Source: Pseudomonadota bacterium (GTDB lineage Bacteria; Myxococcota_A; Polyangia; GCA-2747355). Taken from it: a stretch of DNA of 49,086 nt. Positions 42,728 to 49,086 of this stretch are shown here, one piece after another. A program made the position numbers and the translations under genes. How positions within the stretch are numbered: the first letter of the stretch is position 1; each line of letters begins with the position of its first letter. The stretch lies in NCBI GenBank assembly GCA_016702545.1, contig JADJDT010000004.1:1-49086 (forward strand), read 5' to 3'. A model generated the notes under the pieces. It worked only from the letters and a program-made list of their open reading frames with translations, was not told where the DNA came from and searched no databases.

Positions 42728-43975
42728 ATGCAGCAGAACGGCCGATTTGGCGCCTTTGGCGGCATGTACGTGCCCCAGATCCTGGTGCCGGCGCTAGAGC
42801 AGCTCGAGCAGGCCTTCCTCGACGCGCAGCGCGACGCGGCGTTTCAGGAGGAGCTCGCCGCGTTGCTGCGCGACTACGCGGGCCGGCCGACCCCGCTCTA
42901 TCGCTGCCGCAATCTGTGCGCCGCGACCGGCGTCAAGCTCTACCTCAAGCGCGAAGACCTGCTGCACGGCGGGGCGCACAAGACCAACCAGGTGTTGGGC
43001 CAGGCGCTGTTGGCGCGGCGCCTGGGCAAGACGCGCCTGATCGCCGAGACGGGGGCCGGACAGCACGGCGTGGCCACGGCGCTGGCAGGCGCGCTCTTCG
43101 GGCTGCAGACGCAGATCTACATGGGCGCCAAGGACGTCGCGCGCCAGCAGCCGAACGTGTTCCGCATGCGCTTGATGGGGGCCGAGGTCATCCCCGTCGA
43201 GAGCGGCTCGCGTTCGCTGAAGGACGCGATCAACGAGGCCCTGCGCGACTGGGCGCAGAGCTTCCCCACGACGCACTACGTGCTCGGCACCGTCGCCGGC
43301 CCGCACCCCTACCCGCTGATGGTGCGCGAGCTGCAGCGCGTGATCGGTCGCGAGGCGCGGGCGCAGATGCTCGTGGCCGAGGGGCGGCTGCCCGACGCGG
43401 TGATCGCCTGTGTCGGGGGCGGCTCGAACGCGATCGGCATCTTCGCCGATTTCCTCGACGACGCGGCGGTCGAGCTCGTGGGTGTCGAGGCGGCCGGGCA
43501 CGGGCTCGACAGCGGCCTGCACGGCGCCACGCTGCAGGCGGGCGTGCCCGGTGTGTTGCACGGCGCGCGCACGATGCTGCTGCAAGATGACGACGGCCAG
43601 ATCACCGAGTCGCACTCGATCGCCGCCGGGCTCGATTACCCGGGGGTGGGGCCCGAGCACGCCGCGCTGCAGGCCAGCGGGCGGGCGCGCTACGTCGGCA
43701 TCACCGACGCCCAGGCGCTGGCGGCCTTCCGCGCGCTGGCCCGCGGCGAGGGGATCATCCCGGCGCTCGAGACCGCCCATGCCCTCGCGTACGCGCTGCA
43801 GCGCGCCGCCGAGGAGCGGCAGGGCACGGTGCTGCTGGTCAATCTCTCCGGCCGCGGCGACAAGGATCTGCAGCAGGTGATGCAGCTCGAGCTCGACCCG
43901 TCGCTCGACCCGTCGCTCGACCCGTCGCTCGACCCGTCGCTCGACCCCACGGCCACGGGCAGCAGCCATGACTGA
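42728..43975 (+). CDS. trpB: Tryptophan synthase beta subunit
   Basis: 415 residues from ATG 42728. It has GRFGAFGGMYVPQILVPAL, YLKREDLLHGGAHKTNQVLG with the PLP lysine, ETGAGQHGVATALAGALFGL, GTVAGPHPYPLMVRELQRVI, the PLP phosphate loop CVGGGSNAIGIF and SHSIAAGLDYPGVGPEHAAL. It condenses indole with serine. The C-terminus carries four tandem LDPS units from a 12-bp repeat, not normal for TrpB. An in-frame ATG at 42680 would add residues from the mini-element (MSYFRAGP..) and is rejected as the main start. It overlaps trpA by 8 bp. Confidence 0.95.
   Translation: MQQNGRFGAFGGMYVPQILVPALEQLEQAFLDAQRDAAFQEELAALLRDYAGRPTPLYRCRNLCAATGVKLYLKREDLLHGGAHKTNQVLGQALLARRLGKTRLIAETGAGQHGVATALAGALFGLQTQIYMGAKDVARQQPNVFRMRLMGAEVIPVESGSRSLKDAINEALRDWAQSFPTTHYVLGTVAGPHPYPLMVRELQRVIGREARAQMLVAEGRLPDAVIACVGGGSNAIGIFADFLDDAAVELVGVEAAGHGLDSGLHGATLQAGVPGVLHGARTMLLQDDDGQITESHSIAAGLDYPGVGPEHAALQASGRARYVGITDAQALAAFRALARGEGIIPALETAHALAYALQRAAEERQGTVLLVNLSGRGDKDLQQVMQLELDPSLDPSLDPSLDPSLDPTATGSSHD
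43892..43945 (+). repeat. 12-bp tandem repeat in the 3' end of trpB
   Basis: CTCGACCCGTCG is repeated four times (43892-43939) with a partial fifth, giving LDPSLDPSLDPSLDP in the protein. The unit is a multiple of three, so copy-number change keeps the frame. Confidence 0.9.
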
Positions 43976-44783
43976 TCGCTATGCCCTGCTCTTCGAGCGC
44001 CTGCGCGCCGAGGGCGCCGGCGCCTTCGTGCCCTTCACCGTGCTGGGTGACCCCGATCCGGCGACCAGCCTCGAGATCGTGCGGACCCTCGTCACCGCCG
44101 GCGCCGATGCGCTCGAGCTCGGGCTGCCCTTCTCCGATCCGGTCGCCGATGGCCCGACGATCCAGGCCGCCGACGTGCGGGCCCTCGCCGCCGGCACGCG
44201 CCTCCGGCACGCCTGGGCGCTGCTTCACGCGCTGCGCGAGGAGTTCCCCGCGCTGCCGATCGGGCTGCTGGTCTACGCCAACCTGGTCGAGCGCCACGGT
44301 GCGCCCGCCTTCTACGCCACCGCCGCCGCCGCTGGCGTCGACTCCGTGCTGGTCGCGGACGTGCCGACGCTGGAGGCCCCACCCTACGCCGCGGCGGCGC
44401 TGGCCGCGGGTGTGCTGCCCGTGCTGATCGCCACGCCGAGCTGCTCCGACGCCACGCTGCGCGAGATCGCGCAGCTCGGCCGCGGCTACACCTACGTCGT
44501 CACGCGCAGCGGGGTCACCGGCGCCGATACCGGCGCGCCCGCGCTCGAGGGGGCCCTGCTCGACCGCCTGCGGGCCGTGGGGGCGGCCCCCGCGCTGCTG
44601 GGCTTCGGCATCGCGCAGCCCGATCATGTGCGCACGGCGCTGGCGCTCGGCGCCGCCGGGGCGATCAGCGGCTCGGCGGTGGTCCAGCGCATCGAGCGCC
44701 ACCTCGACGACCCGAGCGCGATGCTGCAAGCCCTCGCCGCCTTCGTGCGCGAGATGAAGGCCGCGACGCTGCGCCCACGCTAG
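43968..44783 (+). CDS. trpA: Tryptophan synthase alpha subunit
   Basis: 271 residues. It has GAGAFVPFTVLGDPDPATSL with the first catalytic acid region, LELGLPFSDPVADGPTIQAA with the catalytic Asp, VDSVLVADVPTLEAPPYAAA, TYVVTRSGVTGADTGAP and LLGFGIAQPDHVRTAL. It releases indole from indole-3-glycerol phosphate for TrpB. The ATG is inside the trpB reading frame, giving tight coupling. No other trp genes are in the window. Confidence 0.95.
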   Translation: MTDRYALLFERLRAEGAGAFVPFTVLGDPDPATSLEIVRTLVTAGADALELGLPFSDPVADGPTIQAADVRALAAGTRLRHAWALLHALREEFPALPIGLLVYANLVERHGAPAFYATAAAAGVDSVLVADVPTLEAPPYAAAALAAGVLPVLIATPSCSDATLREIAQLGRGYTYVVTRSGVTGADTGAPALEGALLDRLRAVGAAPALLGFGIAQPDHVRTALALGAAGAISGSAVVQRIERHLDDPSAMLQALAAFVREMKAATLRPR

Positions 44784-44824
44784 CACGGACCTCCGTGCGC
44801 CCCTTCGTGCCAGGAGCAACCGAG

Positions 44825-45784
44825 ATGCAAGCATTGGTCACCGGCGGCGCCGGCTTCATCGGCTCGCACCTCGTCGAACGCCTGCTCGCCGAGGGTCATA
44901 GCGTGCGCGTGCTCGACAACCTGAGCACCGGCCACCGCCGCAACCTGGAGCCGCTGCTCGACCGCGTGGCGCTGACGGTGGGCGACATCCGCGACGCGGC
45001 CCTGGTGCAGCAGCTCAGCGCCGGCTGCGATTGGGTCTTTCACCAGGCAGCGGTGGTCTCGGTACCCTATTCGGTCGAGCAACCGCTCGAGACGCACGCC
45101 GTCAACATCGCCGGCACGCTCAACGTGCTACAGGCCGCCCGCGCCCAGGGAGTGCGGCGCGTGGTCTTCGCCTGCTCGGCGGCGGTCTACGGCGACGAGG
45201 CACCGTTGCCGCAGCACGAGGCGCTGACGCCGGCGCCCGCGTCCCCCTACGGCCTGGAGAAGCTGACGGGCGAGCACTACTGCCGGCTCTTTCACCGGCT
45301 CTATGGGCTGGAGACCGTCGCGCTGCGCTACTTCAATGTCTTCGGCCCGCGCCAGGACCCGCGCTCGCCCTACTCCGGCGTGATCAGCATCTTCGTCGCC
45401 CGCGCGCTCAGCGGCGAGGCGCCCACGATCTACGGCGATGGTGAGCAGACGCGCGACTTCGTCTTCGTCGAGGACATCGTGCGCGCCAACCTGCTGGCCG
45501 CCACGACGCCCGCCGCGGCGGGTCGCAGCTACAACATCGGTCGCGGCGAGGCGACCACGCTCAACCAGCTGGTGGAGCTGCTGCGCGGCCTCGTGGGAGC
45601 AGGGCCCGCGCCCCGCTACGCCGCTGCGCGGAGCGGCGACGTGCGCCACTCGCTCGCGACCATCGATCGCGCCCGCCACGAGCTGAGCTACGCACCAGCG
45701 GTGGCGGTCGGGGAGGGATTGCGGAGGCTCGTCGCCTACGAGCGCGCCCGGATGCCCCCGGACTCGCGGATGCCTCCGGACTGA
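44825..45784 (+). CDS. NAD-dependent nucleotide-sugar epimerase (UDP-glucose 4-epimerase type)
   Basis: 319 residues from ATG 44825, with AGGAG nine bases upstream. Rossmann loop VTGGAGFIGSHLVERLL, HQAAVVSVPYSVEQPL, the Ser/Tyr/Lys triad as ACSAAVYGDE and SPYGLEKLTGEHYCRLFHR, and RYFNVFGPRQDPRSPYSGV with DGEQTRDFVFVEDIVRANL. Extended SDR, closest in wording to UDP-GlcNAc/Glc 4-epimerases. It probably makes sugars for surface polysaccharide. The end has repeated RMPPDSRMPPD from a short tandem repeat. Exact substrate is open. Confidence 0.9.
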   Translation: MQALVTGGAGFIGSHLVERLLAEGHSVRVLDNLSTGHRRNLEPLLDRVALTVGDIRDAALVQQLSAGCDWVFHQAAVVSVPYSVEQPLETHAVNIAGTLNVLQAARAQGVRRVVFACSAAVYGDEAPLPQHEALTPAPASPYGLEKLTGEHYCRLFHRLYGLETVALRYFNVFGPRQDPRSPYSGVISIFVARALSGEAPTIYGDGEQTRDFVFVEDIVRANLLAATTPAAAGRSYNIGRGEATTLNQLVELLRGLVGAGPAPRYAAARSGDVRHSLATIDRARHELSYAPAVAVGEGLRRLVAYERARMPPDSRMPPD

Positions 45785-45800
45785 TGCCTCCGGACCAATG
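45748..45800 (+). repeat. Short tandem repeat at the epimerase 3' end
   Basis: About three imperfect units of GGATGCCTCCGGACT, the first two in the coding sequence and one spanning the stop. Likely replication slippage. Confidence 0.7.
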
Positions 45801-45808
45801 CGTCCCTG

Positions 45809-46513
45809 CTAGCGTCTAGCGGAGCCCTTGCCTGCGCCCTTGCCAGCGCCATTGGACGAGGGCGCCTTCTCGGCGGCCTTGGCCTCCGCCTTGGGCGCTT
45901 CCTTGGCGCTTTCCTTGGCGCTTTCCTTCGTTGGGCTGGCCTTGAGCGGCTTGCTCGCGGCGGCGGCCGGCGCCTTGGCGCCATTGCCCGTGGCCGCGGC
46001 CTTCGGCGCCGCGGCCGGCGCTGACTTCGAGGGCACCTTCTTCAGGCCCCCGGCCGGTGCCGGGCTCGCCGCAGCGCTCGGGCTTGCCGTGGGCACCACC
46101 GCGGGCGCTGCCGCTGCTGCCGCTGCCTGTTCGCCGGTGGGGCTCTGCTTGGAGGCTCCCTGCTTCGCGGCACTCGGCTTCGCCGTCTCGGCGCCGCCGA
46201 CGACGCGCAGCGCGTGATAGATACGCTTGGTCGCCTCGAGCACCTCGCCCACCGCCGGAGTGACCTCGGCGCTGCAGCGGATGCCCTTCTGCTGCACGCC
46301 CTTGAGGAACTCCTCCCAGCCGGCGTGATCCCAGGTGCCCCGCGTCTGCTCGACGAACTTGGCCGCGTGCGCCGAGACCCCATGCAGCACGTCGCTCGCG
46401 CCGCGGCCCAGGTCATGCTGCGAGGCCGATCCGTGCAGCCGCTTCATCGACTCGAGGGCCGCGCCGAAGTAGTGCTCGACGTCGCCGCTCAGCTCGAGCC
46501 CCTTCTTGCGCAC
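45809..46513 (-). CDS. Protein with histone-H1-like Ala/Lys/Pro tail
   Basis: 234 residues from GTG 46513. The first 100 are helical and charged (LSGDVEHYFGAALESMKRLH, FVEQTRGTWDHAGWEEFLKG, VGEVLEATKRIYHALRVVGG). The rest is low-complexity Ala/Lys/Pro/Ser with repeated KESAKES and KAAEKAP, like bacterial histone H1 or phasin-like tails. An upstream in-frame stretch (AWRGLVAD) runs back to a TAG at 46538-46540, so the N-terminus may be short or truncated. DNA or granule binding is possible; I do not assign a role. The similar tail in the gene at 4.8-5.4 kb is exported, whereas this one has no signal. Confidence 0.65.
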   Translation of the reverse strand: MRKKGLELSGDVEHYFGAALESMKRLHGSASQHDLGRGASDVLHGVSAHAAKFVEQTRGTWDHAGWEEFLKGVQQKGIRCSAEVTPAVGEVLEATKRIYHALRVVGGAETAKPSAAKQGASKQSPTGEQAAAAAAAPAVVPTASPSAAASPAPAGGLKKVPSKSAPAAAPKAAATGNGAKAPAAAASKPLKASPTKESAKESAKEAPKAEAKAAEKAPSSNGAGKGAGKGSARR

Positions 46514-46914
46514 GTCGGCGACCAGGCCGCGCCAGGCCTAGGGTGGGTGCGGTCGGCCTCGGCACGCCGCACACCACGCACTTCCGGTGACCCGCGCTGC
46601 CGCTTGCACCTGGGGCCACCCCAATCGTCCGCCGACCAAGCTGCGTCACCGCGCCAACAGGGTCGAAACCCGAAGCTGGTTACGCTGTTTGCTGCAAGGC
46701 GTCGGAGCGCGGCTAGCATGAAGGGGCTCTGCGCCAGAAGTCAATGCCGAAGCGCATGCCGAAGCGCAGCGCTGAAGGGCTTAGTCGCAGCGCAAACCTC
46801 GGTCGAAGCGACCGCTCGGACAGACCGCGCTCCGCGTGCTGGGCCTCGAGGCCCGCTGGTGGCGAAGGGGACCTTGCCCTATGCTGCGCCGCGGAGCCTC
46901 GACGAGCCCTGCCG
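46514..46914. other. Interval upstream of the thioesterase gene
   Basis: 401 bases between divergent genes. It contains a small tandem repeat (ATGCCGAAGCGC twice near 46743-46766) and no clear gene, hairpin or promoter. A rightward in-frame extension of the thioesterase through here is low-complexity and is rejected. The promoters of both neighbours are presumably here. Confidence 0.35.
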
Positions 46915-47442
46915 ATGAGCACACCCGCGCTGCTGGCCGATCACTGCGACCCTGCCTGGCTCGACCCGCCAGAGCCCGGTTGGCTGCGGCTGCTGCGGCC
47001 GGCGACAGCCGCGCTCGCCGGGGCGACCTTCCTCCCCGAGGCGCCGAGCGATCGCCTCACGGTGCGCTACTTCCGTCGTGCCACCGACCGCGCGCTACTG
47101 GGGCGCGTCTGGTTCGGGCCGGCCAGTCAGGGTCCGCCGGGCTACGCCCACGGCGGCGCGGTCGCCGCCCTGCTCGATGAGGCGATGGGTGCGGCGACCT
47201 ATCTGTGGCGCGGGCGGGCGCTGCTGACCGCACGCCTCGAGGTCGACTTCCGTCGGCCGCTACCCGTGCGCAGCTTGGCGCTGGTCGAGGCCCAGGTCAT
47301 TCGGGACGAAGGCCGCAAGCTGATCACGCAGGCGCGGCTGCTTACGGCAGCGCAGGTCGAGGTGGCTCAGGCCCAGGGCCTCTACGTCGAGCCCCGCGAG
47401 GCGATCGCCTGGCAACCCTTCTTGCTCGAGCAAGGCGACTGA
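46915..47442 (+). CDS. PaaI-type hotdog thioesterase
   Basis: 175 residues from ATG 46915. The hotdog motif is GPPGYAHGGAVAALLDEAMG, followed by ARLEVDFRRPLPVRSLALVE and GRKLITQARLLTAAQVEVAQ. HGG plus a downstream Asp/Glu matches the PaaI/4HBT group, which hydrolyses acyl-CoA. Its TGA overlaps the next ATG (TGATG), so it is translated together with the membrane glycosyltransferase. Confidence 0.85.
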   Translation: MSTPALLADHCDPAWLDPPEPGWLRLLRPATAALAGATFLPEAPSDRLTVRYFRRATDRALLGRVWFGPASQGPPGYAHGGAVAALLDEAMGAATYLWRGRALLTARLEVDFRRPLPVRSLALVEAQVIRDEGRKLITQARLLTAAQVEVAQAQGLYVEPREAIAWQPFLLEQGD

Positions 47443-49086
47443 TGGCTCCTGCTTCGACAACACCGCGCCGCTGGGAGCGCTGGTTGGTCGGCGCTGGTGG
47501 CGCGCGTTGGGCCTGGGTTGCGGCGGCCGCGCTGGTGCTGCTGGCGCCGCTCGCCATTCGTTGGCCGGCGACGCGCTGGTCGATCGACACCGGTCAGGCG
47601 CAGCCGCAGATCGTCGAGACCGACGAGAGCACCTTCTATCGCCACTACGTCGAGTATCCGCACCACCGCCCGGTCTACGTCGATCAGACGACGATGCACG
47701 CGCTGCTGCTCAAGCGCGCGATCGTCGCGGTCGAGCGCCTGCGCGGCCACCCCGTCACCCCGCTCGAGCGCACGGCGGTCGGCTACCGCATCGGCCGCAG
47801 CGCCAGCATCCTCGCCTCGCTCGCCCTGCTGCTGCTGGTGCTGCTCGGCGGCGCCGCCTTCGGTCTGCGCTCGCGCCTCGAGCGCACCCTGGCGGCGGGC
47901 CTGCTCGCGCTCTCGCCGCTGCTCTCGGTCTACGGGCATCTCTTCCTCGCCGATGCGCTCAACGTCTTTTGGATCTATCTCGGCTGCTGGGTCTTCATCC
48001 GCTTCGCCGCCAGCGGCGACGAGCGCCTGCTGCTGCTCTTCGCCGCGATCGCCGGCTTCGCCACCGCGACCAAGTTCTCGACGACCTACTTCCTCGTCCC
48101 GGGCCTGGCGATGCTGCTGCGCGCCCGCCGGCCGCTGGCGCTGGTGCCCGCGCTGGCGTTGATCGCAGCGGGAGCGTTCTGGATCGGCAACGGCTTCAAC
48201 TACGGCCCCGAGCAGTTGTTGCAGGCCGGCCAGTTCCTGCGCTTCGTGCAGGCCGGCGAGGGCCTCACACTCGACGTCGCGGCCAACCTGCGCCGCCAGG
48301 GCGCCTACGTCGTCGCCGCGCTCGGCCTGCCTGCGACCCTGCTGCTGCTCGCCGCGCTGCTCCCGCTCGTCCGCGCGCTCGTGCCTCTCCTGCGCCGCCG
48401 TCCCCACGCGGTGCTCCCTGCCGCGACCGCCCCCGCCGCGACCGCCCTCGCCGCGACCGCCCTCGCCGCGACCGCCCCCGCGACACCCAGCCCCGCGACG
48501 CCCGGACCTTGGGCGCGGGCAGCCCGCCTGGCCCTGCACCCCACCCGCTGGCGACGTCTGCTCGCGAGCGGCGTGGCGCGCCACGCGCTGCCGATCGTCA
48601 TCGCCGGCCTCGTGCTGCAGCTGCTGATCTTCGCCACCTCGGGTGTGGGCGGCTTCTTCGCGCGCCACGTCATCCCCTTCGTGCCCTTGCTGGTCTTCGG
48701 CGCGGTGCGCAGCTTCACCTGGCTGGTGCGCCGCCCCGCGTTGCAGCTGCTCGGGGCGCTGCTGCTGCTCGGCTACCAGCTCGCGCTCTGCCTCGACGGC
48801 GAGCGCGCCTACTACGCCGATCCGCGCCAAGCAGCACGCGCCTGGCTCCAGCACCAGCGCCCGGCTCACATCCCCGTGTTCGCCGATTTCTACTCGCAGC
48901 TCGTCGTCGCGGGCCTGCCGCAGAGCAGCGCCGTGACCAGCATCGGCCCCTCGCCGGTCCCGCCGTGGCAGCACGAGCACTACCTCGTGACGCACCAGGC
49001 GACCTACGGCCGCTATCTGCTGGCCGACTCCTGCGCCGAGATCCTGCACTGCCTGGGCGGCCCGCCCGCGCACCGCCTCTTTCGCC
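47442..49086 (+). CDS. ArnT/PMT-like membrane glycosyltransferase, 3' truncated by window
   Basis: 548 codons without a stop. A short cytoplasmic N-terminus leads to a first membrane helix (WVAAAALVLLAPLAIRWPAT). The first loop has DESTFYRHYVEYPHHRPVYV with acidic/His residues as in the EL1 of GT-C enzymes. Many helices follow (ILASLALLLLVLLGGAAFGL, ALSPLLSVYGHLFLADALNV, FAAIAGFATATKFSTTYFLV). The C-terminal soluble part (LCLDGERAYYADPRQAARAW) is cut by the edge. GT-C transferases use lipid-linked sugars. A loop near residue 325-345 is made of a 15-bp tandem repeat (ATALA units). The long leftward ORF opposite is a shadow. Confidence 0.8.
   Translation, partial: MAPASTTPRRWERWLVGAGGARWAWVAAAALVLLAPLAIRWPATRWSIDTGQAQPQIVETDESTFYRHYVEYPHHRPVYVDQTTMHALLLKRAIVAVERLRGHPVTPLERTAVGYRIGRSASILASLALLLLVLLGGAAFGLRSRLERTLAAGLLALSPLLSVYGHLFLADALNVFWIYLGCWVFIRFAASGDERLLLLFAAIAGFATATKFSTTYFLVPGLAMLLRARRPLALVPALALIAAGAFWIGNGFNYGPEQLLQAGQFLRFVQAGEGLTLDVAANLRRQGAYVVAALGLPATLLLLAALLPLVRALVPLLRRRPHAVLPAATAPAATALAATALAATAPATPSPATPGPWARAARLALHPTRWRRLLASGVARHALPIVIAGLVLQLLIFATSGVGGFFARHVIPFVPLLVFGAVRSFTWLVRRPALQLLGALLLLGYQLALCLDGERAYYADPRQAARAWLQHQRPAHIPVFADFYSQLVVAGLPQSSAVTSIGPSPVPPWQHEHYLVTHQATYGRYLLADSCAEILHCLGGPPAHRLFR
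48420..48480 (+). repeat. 15-bp tandem repeat inside the glycosyltransferase gene
   Basis: GCGACCGCCCTCGCC-type units repeat about four times, encoding an Ala/Thr-rich loop (ATAPAATALAATALAATA) between membrane helices. The frame is kept. Confidence 0.8.

Noticed and set aside
47382..49073. 563-codon leftward open frame
   Set aside because: Antisense shadow of the membrane glycosyltransferase; Gln/Arg/Glu-rich low complexity.

Overview
The window is very GC-rich bacterial DNA with tightly packed genes, many sharing 4-bp ATGA-type overlaps. FHA-coupled sigma-54 activators, an FHA-GGDEF protein, DUF4388/TPR/J-like multidomain proteins and a PilZ-Hsp70 fusion point to a myxobacterium-like (Myxococcota, 'deltaproteobacterial') genome. 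That assignment is inference. No rRNA, tRNA or CRISPR array was seen.

Layout. 1-2.0 kb: leftward hoxE-hoxF, the diaphorase end of an NAD-linked hydrogenase. 2.4-5.4 kb: a large secreted/lipoprotein gene, a short-chain dehydrogenase relic and a frameshifted Ala/Lys-rich exported protein. 5.4-9.5 kb: leftward run glpK, methyltransferase-like, membrane protein, HAD phosphatase. 9.6-13.6 kb: leftward operon kamA (lysine 2,3-aminomutase type), a protein with two D-Ala-D-Ala-ligase-like ATP-grasp domains, and a GNAT acetyltransferase. An FHA-sigma54 activator is divergent to it, at 13.7-15.1 kb. 15.3-17.5 kb: FHA-diguanylate cyclase and an orphan pntAA. 17.9-19.3 kb: a damaged metallopeptidase gene and clpS. 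19.6-26.7 kb: PilZ-Hsp70, TPR/DUF4388 proteins and a fused pyrE-pyrF. 27.4-35.0 kb: leftward histidine operon hisG, HAD phosphatase, [toxin-antitoxin insertion], hisB, hisH, hisF, hisA-hisI-hisE fusion, hisD; hisC is absent. 35.1-39.4 kb: a hypothetical gene, a rhomboid protease, a frameshifted secreted protein and a methyltransferase. 39.5-42.6 kb: DNA-methylase-like and RlmL/Trm-like methyltransferases. 42.7-44.8 kb: trpB-trpA. 44.8-49.1 kb: a nucleotide-sugar epimerase, an Ala/Lys-rich protein, a thioesterase and a truncated membrane glycosyltransferase.

The most striking feature is small non-autonomous repeats at gene boundaries. There are at least four kinds: a GTTCACGG hairpin family; an AGGACCCGCTCG-ended family; an element with GTGTCCCTGAAT ends carrying a four-helix-bundle-like gene remnant; and an element with TAACAGCCCGTTGATC ends at the end of hisD. 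Several have changed start codons, stop codons or protein tails, and one has split a toxin-antitoxin pair and left 14-bp direct repeats. The best candidate for an undescribed pathway is the kamA / twin ATP-grasp / GNAT operon, which would suit a beta-lysine-containing amide or peptide.

Quality. Several genes carry single or paired one-base indels at G/C homopolymers (hoxF, the TPR protein, two exported proteins), and there are two long poly-G tracts near 32.2 and 37.6 kb. Base-level errors in the assembly must be excluded before these are read as biology.
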